Source of the DNA: Actinomycetota bacterium
GTDB taxonomy: Bacteria; Actinomycetota; Actinomycetes; Streptosporangiales; Streptosporangiaceae
DNA length: 12,507 nucleotides
Assembly (NCBI GenBank): GCA_003242605.1
Contig: QGUZ01000132.1
Location: 1 to 12,507, forward strand
Reading direction: 5' to 3'
The translations under genes were made by a program, and so were the position numbers. The notes beneath the pieces were generated by a model. The model was not told the DNA's origin and made no database searches. It saw only the letters and a program-made list of their open reading frames with translations. Shown piece by piece: positions 6,559 through 12,507 of this stretch; the first letter of the stretch is position 1, and every line of letters begins with the position of its first letter.

Positions 6559-6578
6559 AGAACAACGGATGGTGAAGA
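6545..6578 (+). repeat. 17-bp perfect tandem duplication
   Basis: ACAACGGATGGTGAAGA occurs at 6545-6561 and again directly at 6562-6578. The first copy contains the stop codon of the orphan ORF and the second abuts the terminator stem. It is probably a slippage duplication. Confidence 0.9.
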
Positions 6579-6580
6579 TG

Positions 6581-6617
6581 CGGAGGGCCGTGCCGGCTGC
6601 CCCGGCGCGGCCCTCCG
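6581..6617 (+). terminator. Strong terminator of the cyd operon
   Basis: Arms 6581-6596 and 6602-6617 pair over 16 positions (one G-T wobble) around the loop CTGCC, followed by TGTGTG. It is the first strong hairpin after cydA and marks the end of the cydA-cydB-CBS-ORF transcript. Confidence 0.85.
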
Positions 6618-7026
6618 TGTGTGCCACGGCGCGGTGGCGGGCGGGCCGGTGCGCACGGCAGCGCGGGATGCGCTCGCGACGGGCGGTGCGGGGTCCCCGC
6701 CGCGGCGTCAGGGGCGGGGCGCGCCGGCCGGGGGCCGCCCGCTTGCGCTTCGCACGCCGGGAGGGGCGCGCGGCACGGCCGACGCCGTCGGCGGGTACGG
6801 CCGGTCGTGCTCTCGGCGTACGGCGGCGGCCGGTCACCGCCCGAGGCGGGCCGCGCGGCCGTTCGCCGCTGGCGGCGGCGTAGGGATCCGCCGTACCACG
6901 GCGACGAAAAAGGCCGCGCGATCGGCCGGTGGCGAACTCGCCGCCTGGGCCGGTGGCGCGGCTCGGGTCAGGTGCCGGAGCGCCGTAATGGAAGCCGTAA
7001 TGAGAAATAAGAAAGGTGCGCACAAC
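6618..7026. other. Gene-free stretch between convergent operons
   Basis: No ORF on either strand looks like a protein; translations are arginine/glycine/alanine repeats. A short AT-rich patch at about 6985-7015 contains a direct repeat of GCCGTAATG (6982-6990 and 6994-7002) and forms the T-rich tail, on the minus strand, of the hairpin at 7027-7055. Confidence 0.55.
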
Positions 7027-7055
7027 GGTGCGGGGCGGCTGCGCCGCCCCACATC
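7027..7055 (-). terminator. Terminator of the CBS-BON genes
   Basis: GGGGCGGC (7032-7039) and GCCGCCCC (7043-7050) form a perfect 8-bp stem with a TGC loop, extended by four further pairs after one mismatch. It begins 28 bp beyond the minus-strand stop at 7083. Further along the minus strand comes a T-rich run (TTTCTTATTTC). Confidence 0.75.
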
Positions 7056-7082
7056 ACCGGTGCGCGGGCCGGGCGCGGCGGG

Positions 7083-7796
7083 TCAGGCGCCGCCCCACAC
7101 CGGAACGGACTCCTGCGCGGTGTCGTCCTCGAGGTACGTGAGCTCGTTCACCACGGCCACGACGCCGTCGAGGTTCTCGGTGAGCCGGGCGGCGGCGAGG
7201 GCCTCGCTCTTGCGGAGGAACTCGCCGCGGAGCGTCACGACCCCCTCGCGCACCTCGACGTCGATGAGGTTCGGGACCGAGCCGAGCGCCTGGCGGATGA
7301 CGTCCTCGCGGACCTGCTCGGCGATCTCGGCGTCGCTGCGGACGAACACGCGGATCAAATCGCGGCGGCTCACGATGCCGAGCAGCTTGCCGTCCTCGTC
7401 GACCACCGGCAGCCGCTTCACGCCGTAGCGGTCCATGTCCCGGGCGGCGAGCACCACCGGGGTGTTCGGGGTGGTGGTGTACGCGGGGGAGGTCATCAGC
7501 TCGCGCGCGGTGGTCGCCTCGGCCTTGCGCCGGGTGTCGCCCTCGCTGCCGAGGCGGTGGCGGAGCCGGGCGGTGAGCGGCGGCCGGTAGCCCTCGCGGT
7601 GGTAGCGCTCCTTGAACTCCTCCTTGTGCAGCAGGTCCGCCTCGGAGATCACGCCGACCACGCGCCCGGCGGCGTCGAGCACCGGCATGCCGCTGACGCC
7701 GTGGCCGATGAGGAGCCGGGCCACCTCCTGGAAGGTGGCGTCCTCGCGCACGGACACCACATCGGTGGTCATGACGTCCTGGACTCTGGTACGCAT
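7083..7796 (-). CDS. CBS-CBS-BON domain protein (paralogue 1)
   Basis: A 237-residue soluble protein. CBS1 is at about 2-57 (VQDVMTTDVVSV, GVSGMPVLDAAGRVVGVISE), CBS2 at about 96-153 (ARELMTSPAYTTTP, YGVKRLPVVDEDGKLLGIVS) and a BON domain at about 155-222 (IDVEVREGVVTLRGEFLRKS). A conserved linker between the CBS domains contains HKEEFKERYHREGYRPPL. CBS pairs bind nucleotides and BON domains are linked to phospholipid or membrane association, so a nucleotide-responsive stress sensor is likely; the target is unknown. The start has AGGAGG 6 bp upstream. It is a close paralogue of the gene upstream (7912-8604). The 115-bp gap between them carries its own DosR-like box pair and a good -10, so it probably has an independent promoter. 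Confidence 0.92.
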   Translation of the reverse strand: MRTRVQDVMTTDVVSVREDATFQEVARLLIGHGVSGMPVLDAAGRVVGVISEADLLHKEEFKERYHREGYRPPLTARLRHRLGSEGDTRRKAEATTARELMTSPAYTTTPNTPVVLAARDMDRYGVKRLPVVDEDGKLLGIVSRRDLIRVFVRSDAEIAEQVREDVIRQALGSVPNLIDVEVREGVVTLRGEFLRKSEALAAARLTENLDGVVAVVNELTYLEDDTAQESVPVWGGA

Positions 7797-7847
7797 CTGG
7801 TGCCTCCTGACGGCGGGGGAATGGCGAGGGAATGAGATCGCCTCGCG

Positions 7848-7912
7848 ACGGTAGCCGGAGCCGCCGGTGCCGATCAGGGCCGAAGGTCCCGCCGGCCGGG
7901 GACGCCGGGCCT
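7848..7912 (-). promoter_or_regulatory. DosR-like promoter between the two CBS-BON genes
   Basis: The box GGGCC-GAAG-GTCCC at 7877-7890 is identical to that at 527-540. A partner GGGAC-GCCG-GGCCT lies at 7899-7912 (22 bp centre to centre), overlapping the upstream gene's stop. A perfect minus-strand -10, TACCGT, lies at 7848-7853, exactly where a box centred at -42.5 predicts. The start is near 7841, 45 bp before the ATG at 7796. Confidence 0.75.
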
Positions 7913-8604
7913 CAGAGCCGGTCGTCGACCTCCCAGGTGAGCTTGTCGATCACGTCGACGACGCCGTTCACCCGGCCGACCATGCGTACCGCGATCTGCG
8001 CCTCGCTGCGCCGGTCGACGTGGCCGCGCAGGGTCACCACCCCGTGGTCGACCTCGACGTCGATGTCGACGTTGTCCAGCCACAGGCCGCGCTCGAGCAC
8101 CTCCTCGCGGATCTCGCGGGCGAGGTCGGCGTCGTCGCGCACGAACACCTTCAGCAGGTCGTGGCGGCTGACCACGCCTTCCAGCCGGCCCTCCTCGTCG
8201 ACGACCGGCAGCCGTTTGACCCCGTGCTCCTCCATCTTCCGCACCGCGGCGGTCATCGTGGTCGTGGGCGTCACGGTCACGGCCGGGGTGGTCATCAGCT
8301 CGCCGGCGACCTCGCCGCGGGCCTTGCGCTCGGCCGTGGCGACCCCGCCCTCCTCGCTGAGCCTGCGGCGCAGCCGGGCGCGCAGCGGCGGCTGGTAACC
8401 CTCCTGGTAGTACTGCTCCCGGAACTCCTCCTTGTGGAGCAGGTCGGCCTCGGAGACCACGCCCACGACGCGGCCCGCGTCGTCGACGACGGGCACGGCG
8501 CTGATGCCCCGCGCGATGAGCAGTTCGGCGACGTCCTTGAACGGGGTGTCGGCGTGCACGGACGCGACGTCCCTGGTCATCACGTCCTTCACCTTCACGC
8601 GCAT
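7912..8604 (-). CDS. CBS-CBS-BON domain protein (paralogue 2)
   Basis: A 230-residue protein with the same domain order as its neighbour: CBS1 at about 2-57 (VKDVMTRDVASV, GISAVPVVDDAGRVVGVVSE), linker with HKEEFREQYYQEGYQPPL, CBS2 at about 101-157 (GELMTTPAVTVTP, HGVKRLPVVDEEGRLEGVVS) and BON at about 158-224 (IDVEVDHGVVTLRGHVDRRS). The start has AAAGGAG 6 bp before ATG. The second CBS domain has SRHDLLKVF where the paralogue has SRRDLIRVF, so ligand preference may differ. A role in nucleotide sensing near the membrane is inferred from family knowledge. Paired boxes about 100-135 bp upstream and a plausible minus-strand -10 (GATAGA, 8670-8675) suggest control by the same DosR-like regulator. 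Confidence 0.92.
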   Translation of the reverse strand: MRVKVKDVMTRDVASVHADTPFKDVAELLIARGISAVPVVDDAGRVVGVVSEADLLHKEEFREQYYQEGYQPPLRARLRRRLSEEGGVATAERKARGEVAGELMTTPAVTVTPTTTMTAAVRKMEEHGVKRLPVVDEEGRLEGVVSRHDLLKVFVRDDADLAREIREEVLERGLWLDNVDIDVEVDHGVVTLRGHVDRRSEAQIAVRMVGRVNGVVDVIDKLTWEVDDRL

Positions 8605-8669
8605 GGCGTGCTCCTTTCGCGTCGCACGAGCCGCTGCGCCGTACCGGGCGGGCTCCCAATTTCTACGCC

Positions 8670-8746
8670 TCTATCCCACCGTGCGGCGAAAAATCATTGA
8701 ATGGGCGTAAGTCCCGCGGCCTTGGGTCTTTGGGCAGGATTGGTGG
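8670..8746 (-). promoter_or_regulatory. Paired-box promoter of the CBS-BON gene at 7912-8604
   Basis: Read on the minus strand, box A GGGAC-TTAC-GCCCA lies at 8702-8715 and box B TGCCC-AAAG-ACCCA at 8723-8736, centres 21 bp apart. A minus-strand -10 candidate GATAGA is at 8670-8675. The whole segment 8695-8746 matches 10224-10275 at 42 of 52 positions without gaps, including flanks outside the boxes. Confidence 0.65.
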
Positions 8747-8910
8747 GTTTATAGAAATCCTTTGCCGACGTCCCGCACGGGCGGCGGTCCCCCGCCGGAT
8801 GACGCCGCCCCGGCCGACCGGTCAGGAACGCGTTCGTCGGATCGTCGTCGGCACACCCGTCGGCGAGCGGCCGCCGCGCGTCCGCGGCGCGGGCGGCCGT
8901 ACCGGAAGGC

Positions 8911-8941
8911 CCGGCGGCGGGCGGGAGGCCACCGCCGCCGG
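8911..8941 (-). terminator. Hairpin terminator of the hydrolase gene
   Basis: CCGGCGGCGG (8911-8920) and CCGCCGCCGG (8932-8941) are perfect 10-bp arms with an 11-nt loop. The hairpin starts 3 bp after the minus-strand stop at 8945. No U-tract is present. Confidence 0.6.
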
Positions 8942-8944
8942 AGG

Positions 8945-9946
8945 TCAGGCGCCGAGCAGACGGCGCAGCCAGGAGTGGCGGGCGTCGAAGGCCGCGCGGG
9001 TCACCGCCGCCTGCGGCGCCAGCATCTCGAAGCCGTGGCAGGCGCCCGGCCACACGTGCAGCTCCGCCTGCCCGCCGTCGCGCCAGATCGCCGACGCGTA
9101 GGCGACGGCCTCGTCGCGGAACATGTCGGCGGAGCCGACGTCGATGTACGCGGGCGGCAGGCCGGACAGGTCGGTCGCCCGGGCGGGCGCGGCGTACGGC
9201 GAGACGTCCGGTCCGCCGCGGGCGTCGCCGAGCAGGGCGGTCCAGCCGGTCTCGTTCGCCGCCCGGTCCCACACGCCGAGCCCCGTCAGCTGGTAGGCGG
9301 AGGGCGTGTCGTTGCGGTCGTCGAGCATCGGGGCCCGCAGCAGCTGCCCGGCGAGCGCCGGGCCGCCGCGGTCGCGGGCGAGCAGCGCCACGGCGGCGGC
9401 GAGCCCGCCCCCGGCGCTGTCCCCGGCGACGACGATGCGAGCGGGGTCGACGTTCAGCTCGGCCGCGTGCTCCGCGAGCCGGCGCAGCCCGGCGTAGCAG
9501 TCCTCGACCGGGGCCGGGTGCGGGTGCTCGGGCGCGAGCCGGTACTCCACGGAGACGACCGCGGCGCCCACCCGGGCGGCGAGGTCGAGCGTGCCCGCCA
9601 GGCCGTCCCGGCGGGTGCCGAACATCATGCCGCCGCCGTGGATCTGGTAGAGCGCGGGCGTCGGCGCCGCCGCTGCCGCCGGGCGGCAGATCAGCAGGGT
9701 GACCTCCGGGGCGCCGGGCGGTCCGGGCACGGTGCGCTCGGTGACCTCGTACTCGCCGCCGCGGGACAGCTCCTCGTCCGACGGCGCGGGCATGGAGCCG
9801 GCACTCGCCTCGCGCAGCGCGGGGACCAGCTCGAGGGTGAGCCTCGGCGTGCTCGCCAACCCCAGCGCGGTGAGCGCCGCCTCGAGCTCGGGATCGAACG
9901 GCGGGGGCGGCCCCACGCGCGCGGCGGGAGGCGCGGTGTCGGTCAT
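8945..9946 (-). CDS. Alpha/beta hydrolase, hormone-sensitive lipase family esterase
   Basis: A 333-residue cytosolic esterase or lipase of the HSL (family IV, alpha/beta hydrolase fold-3) type, hydrolysing ester bonds of unknown natural substrates. Diagnostic residues are present: oxyanion-hole HGGG at 103-106, nucleophile Ser177 in GDSAGG (175-180), acid Asp274 in SADMFRDE, and base His304 in CHGFE. EYRLAPEHPHPAPVEDC (134-150) is also family-typical. There is no signal peptide. The start at 9946 has AAGGAG 7 bp upstream; the frame is open further upstream but that part is low-complexity noise. It is a monocistronic minus-strand gene with a hairpin just after its stop. The closest regulatory element in the same orientation, at 10224-10275, is almost 280 bp upstream, so control by the DosR-like system is less certain than for its neighbours. 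Confidence 0.93.
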   Translation of the reverse strand: MTDTAPPAARVGPPPPFDPELEAALTALGLASTPRLTLELVPALREASAGSMPAPSDEELSRGGEYEVTERTVPGPPGAPEVTLLICRPAAAAAPTPALYQIHGGGMMFGTRRDGLAGTLDLAARVGAAVVSVEYRLAPEHPHPAPVEDCYAGLRRLAEHAAELNVDPARIVVAGDSAGGGLAAAVALLARDRGGPALAGQLLRAPMLDDRNDTPSAYQLTGLGVWDRAANETGWTALLGDARGGPDVSPYAAPARATDLSGLPPAYIDVGSADMFRDEAVAYASAIWRDGGQAELHVWPGACHGFEMLAPQAAVTRAAFDARHSWLRRLLGA

Positions 9947-10223
9947 GTACTGGCTCCTTGATCGAATGTGCAACCTCCCCAACCCGTCCGCCGGTGCCCC
10001 TATTCCCGGCGGCCGCCCGCCCACGCGCTCCGGCCCCTCCGCCGAGCCCCGCCGCCGCGGCCTCCGTACGGCCGGGCACCCGGATGGCCCGGCGCACCGG
10101 GGTGTCCCGCGCCGAGGTGATCGCGGGCTCGCCTTCACCGCGCGGCCGAGCACGGCCCACCGGCCGGTCCGGCCGCGTCGCCGGCGTGATTCCGTCCTGT
10201 GGGGAAGTCGTGTGGGGAAAAGG
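9947..10223. other. Gene-free leader region between hydrolase and ATPase
   Basis: No convincing ORF. Translations on both strands are arginine/proline/alanine-rich. A minus-strand AATAGG at about 9994 could be a weak -10 for the hydrolase, but no matching -35 or DosR-like box lies at the right distance. Confidence 0.45.
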
Positions 10224-10275
10224 CATTGCATGGGCATGAGCCCAGCGATCTTGGGCCTTCGGGCCGGATTGGTGG
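10224..10275. promoter_or_regulatory. Second copy of the 52-bp paired-box element
   Basis: TGGGC-ATGA-GCCCA (10231-10244) is a perfect 5-4-5 dyad, followed by TGGGC-CTTC-GGGCC (10252-10265), with centres 21 bp apart as in the copy at 8695-8746. It sits between the divergent hydrolase (279 bp away) and ATPase (190 bp away). The orientation matches the copy that serves a minus-strand gene, but which gene it controls here is unclear. Confidence 0.55.
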
Positions 10276-10392
10276 TCCCGTGGAATCTCGTCGATCGCGG
10301 CCGGCGGCGCGGGTGGCGTCGGCGGTGCGGGCCTGCCGCACCCCGCGCAGGCCGCACCCGTGCCCGGCGGGGCGTACCCGCCCGCCGAGCGG

Positions 10393-10428
10393 GGGTCCAA
10401 GGTCCCGCCGGATGGTGCCCTTCGGCCA
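10393..10428 (+). promoter_or_regulatory. DosR-like box pair upstream of the P-type ATPase
   Basis: GGGTC-CAAG-GTCCC at 10393-10406 is a strong box. A weaker one, GTGCC-CTTC-GGCCA, lies at 10415-10428, centres 22 bp apart. They are 65.5 and 43.5 bp upstream of the ATPase ATG at 10465, the same geometry as at the second PPOX gene. The -10 region is weak. Confidence 0.6.
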
Positions 10429-10464
10429 GAGCCATGTCCGACCGTCGACTGATCTGCTGGAACC

Positions 10465-12507
10465 ATGAAGAACCGCTGGACCACCGCCCTCCTCGTGCTC
10501 ACCGTGGGGGCGCTCCTCGGCGGCGGCGCCGCTCACCTGCTCGGCGCCGTGGCGGTGGCACACGCCGCGTGGATCGCCGGCACCGTGGTCGCGCTGGTGC
10601 CCGCGGTCTGGTGGGTGGTCGAGGCGGTACGCGAGCGCCGCCTCGGCGTGGACGCGATCGCCGTGCTCGCCCTCGGCGGCTCCCTCGCGGTCGGCGAGTA
10701 CTTCGCGGGCGCGGTGATCGGCGTCATGCTCGCGAGCGGCCGCGCCCTGGAGGACTACGCGCTGCGCCGCGCCCGCCGCGACCTCACCGCCCTCTACGAG
10801 CGCGCCCCGCGCACCGCCCGCCGCTACCGGGGCGGCCCGGGCGGCGCGTTCGACGGCGGCGTGGAGACGGTGCCGGTGGACGCGGTGCGCCGGGGCGACG
10901 CGCTGCTCGTCCCCACCGGCGAGATCGTCCCGGTGGACGGCGTGATCCGGGAGGGTACGGCCCTGCTCGACGAGTCGGCCCTCACCGGCGAGTCCGTGCC
11001 GGTCGAGCGCGGCGCGGGGGAGAGCGTGCGCAGCGGCGTGGTCAACGCGGGCGCGCCGTTCGACCTCGTCGCCACCGGCACCGCCGAGGAGAGCACCTAC
11101 GCGGGGGTGGTCCGGCTGGCCCGCGAGACCGCGGCCGGGAGCGCCCCGGTGGTCCGGCTCGCCGACCGGTACGCCGCGATCTTCCTCCCCGCCACCCTGC
11201 TGCTCGCCGGAGCGGCCTGGCTGTGGTCCGGGGAGGCCGTGCGGGCGGTGGCCGTGCTCGTCGTCGCCACGCCCTGCCCACTGCTGCTCGCCGCCCCCGC
11301 GGCGATCGCGGCCGGCCTGTCCCGGGCCGCCCGCCTCGGCGTGATCGCCAAGGGCGGCGGCGCGCTGGAGACGCTCGGCCACGCCCGCACCCTCGTCCTC
11401 GACAAGACCGGCACGCTCACCACCGGCCGTCCCCAGGTGGTGGAGGTGGTGGCCGCGCCCGGCCACGACCCCGGCGAGGTGCTCGCCCTCGCCGCCGCGG
11501 TCGACCAGGTCTCCTCACACGTGCTCGCCCACGCGATCGTGCGCGCCGCGGCCGACCGCGGGCTCACCCTCGGCCGGCCGTACGGCGTGCACGAGGAGGC
11601 CGGGCTCGGCACCGAGGGCATGGTCGGCGAGCACGCGGTGCGGGTGGGCAAGGCGCTCGGCACCCGGCCCGGCTGGGAGCGGGCGCAGCGGGCCCGGGCC
11701 GCGCTCGACGGGGCGATGACCGTGTTCGTCGCGGTCGACGGCGACACCGCCGGGGTGATCCTGCTGCGCGACACGGTCCGCCCCGACGCGCCGCGCACGC
11801 TGCGCCGGCTGCGCCGGGCCGGGATCGAGCGGGTGGTGATGCTCACCGGCGACCGCGCCGACGTCGCCGAGAGCGTCGCCACCGTGCTCAACGTCGACCG
11901 GGTGCTCGCCGAGCGGCCGCCCGCGGAGAAGGTCGACGCGGTCCGCGAGGAGGCCGCACGGGCGGTGACGGTGATGGTCGGCGACGGGATCAACGACGCG
12001 CCCGCGCTCACCGCCGCCCAGGTCGGGGTGGCGATGGGCGCCCACGGCGCGGCCGCCGCCGGCCAGGCCGCCGACCTCGTGCTCATGGGCGACCGCATCG
12101 ACCACCTCGCCGACGCGATGGACGTCGCCCGCCGCTCCCGCCGGATCGCGGTGCAGAGCGCCGCCTCCGGCATGGCGCTGTCGATCGCCGCGATGATCGT
12201 CGCCGCCGCCGGGCTGCTGCCCCCGGCGGCCGGCGCGCTGGTGCAGGAGGCGATCGACGTCGCGGTGATCCTCAACGCGCTGCGCGCGCTGCGCCCGGGC
12301 CGGGGCACCGGCACCCCGCTCGACGAGCCGACCGAGCGCATGCTGCGCGCGTTCGAGGACGAGCACCGGGAGCTGCGCCCGCCGCTGGAGGCGCTGCGCG
12401 AGGTCGCCGATCGGCTCGGCGGCGATCCGCCCGAGGTGGTGCCGGCGGCGCTGCGGCGGGGGCACCCGGTCCTCACCGCGGGACTGCTGCCGCGCCAGCG
12501 CGACGGG
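10465..12507 (+). CDS. P1B-type heavy-metal-translocating ATPase, 3' end cut by window
   Basis: 681 residues are visible and the frame is still open. It uses ATP to export, or possibly import, a transition metal across the membrane. Core motifs are TGES (174-177, actuator), TPCPLL (269-274, metal-binding CPx in the membrane), DKTGTLT (phosphorylated Asp313), MLTGDR and GDGINDAPAL (506-515). About eight membrane segments are seen and no N-terminal CXXC metal-binding domain. The usual nucleotide-domain HP motif reads His352-Val353 (SSHVLAHAI), a variant. After the last helix (QEAIDVAVILNAL) comes a tail with FEDEHRELRPPLEALREVAD around His634, resembling the first helix of hemerythrin-like domains (tentative). 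Metal specificity cannot be read. The start at 10465 lacks a clear Shine-Dalgarno and lies 43.5 bp after a box centre, suggesting a leaderless mRNA. Confidence 0.93.
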   Translation, partial: MKNRWTTALLVLTVGALLGGGAAHLLGAVAVAHAAWIAGTVVALVPAVWWVVEAVRERRLGVDAIAVLALGGSLAVGEYFAGAVIGVMLASGRALEDYALRRARRDLTALYERAPRTARRYRGGPGGAFDGGVETVPVDAVRRGDALLVPTGEIVPVDGVIREGTALLDESALTGESVPVERGAGESVRSGVVNAGAPFDLVATGTAEESTYAGVVRLARETAAGSAPVVRLADRYAAIFLPATLLLAGAAWLWSGEAVRAVAVLVVATPCPLLLAAPAAIAAGLSRAARLGVIAKGGGALETLGHARTLVLDKTGTLTTGRPQVVEVVAAPGHDPGEVLALAAAVDQVSSHVLAHAIVRAAADRGLTLGRPYGVHEEAGLGTEGMVGEHAVRVGKALGTRPGWERAQRARAALDGAMTVFVAVDGDTAGVILLRDTVRPDAPRTLRRLRRAGIERVVMLTGDRADVAESVATVLNVDRVLAERPPAEKVDAVREEAARAVTVMVGDGINDAPALTAAQVGVAMGAHGAAAAGQAADLVLMGDRIDHLADAMDVARRSRRIAVQSAASGMALSIAAMIVAAAGLLPPAAGALVQEAIDVAVILNALRALRPGRGTGTPLDEPTERMLRAFEDEHRELRPPLEALREVADRLGGDPPEVVPAALRRGHPVLTAGLLPRQRDG

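Noticed and set aside
4583..6565. 660-codon minus-strand ORF opposite cydB and the CBS gene
   Set aside because: It is the antisense frame of real genes with strong GC third-position bias. The translation is arginine/glycine/proline/histidine-rich with no domain character.
8762..9961. 399-codon plus-strand ORF opposite the hydrolase
   Set aside because: The hydrolase on the other strand has a full catalytic triad. This frame is low-complexity antisense.
8945..10435. Extended 496-residue version of the hydrolase
   Set aside because: Residues before the start at 9946 are low-complexity and cross the regulatory element at 10224-10275. ATG 9946 has a clear Shine-Dalgarno and the family-usual length.
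11097..12476. 459-codon minus-strand ORF opposite the ATPase
   Set aside because: Serine/arginine/alanine-rich antisense frame; the ATPase motifs prove the other strand is coding.

Overview
The window is about 12.5 kb of very GC-rich DNA with strongly GC-biased third codon positions, Shine-Dalgarno sites of the AGGAGG type and GC hairpin terminators. This fits an actinomycete. The protein style suggests the Streptosporangiaceae (Thermobispora/Microbispora-like), but that placement is an inference. I see no rRNA, tRNA, CRISPR array, transposase or phage gene.

Layout. (1) 1-383, minus strand: a PPOX-fold flavin/F420-type protein cut by the window start. It is divergent from a four-helix DoxX-family membrane protein (661-1236, plus). 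(2) A convergent gene-free stretch with a terminator at each end, then a second PPOX-fold paralogue (1673-2086, minus). (3) A gene-poor kilobase (2087-3134) holding paired palindromic boxes, an apparent orphan promoter and an array of helically phased TTTCC repeats. (4) A plus-strand operon: cydA, cydB (cytochrome bd quinol oxidase), a two-CBS-domain protein and a small coupled orphan ORF with a histidine cluster, closed by a strong hairpin at 6581-6617. (5) Two minus-strand paralogues with CBS-CBS-BON architecture (7083-7796 and 7912-8604). (6) An HSL-family alpha/beta hydrolase (8945-9946, minus). (7) A P1B-type heavy-metal ATPase (10465 onward, plus) running off the window end.

What ties the window together is a recurring 14-bp box in 5-4-5 dyad form, core GGGAC/GGGCC-NNNN-GTCCC. 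It lies upstream of nearly every gene or operon and is usually paired with a second box 21-23 bp away. This is the core of the DosR/DevR hypoxia and nitric-oxide response box. The gene content matches the kinds of gene found in mycobacterial and streptomycete DosR regulons: PPOX proteins, CBS proteins like Hrp1, and the high-affinity terminal oxidase. Two promoters (minus strand near 7850, plus strand near 2572) have a TANNNT -10 about 30 bp from the box centre, where a class-II activator would place it. My reading is a redox/hypoxia survival island under a DosR-type regulator encoded elsewhere. In it, cytochrome bd supports respiration at low oxygen, the CBS and CBS-BON proteins sense nucleotides, and the PPOX, DoxX, hydrolase and metal-ATPase genes serve redox or metal homeostasis.
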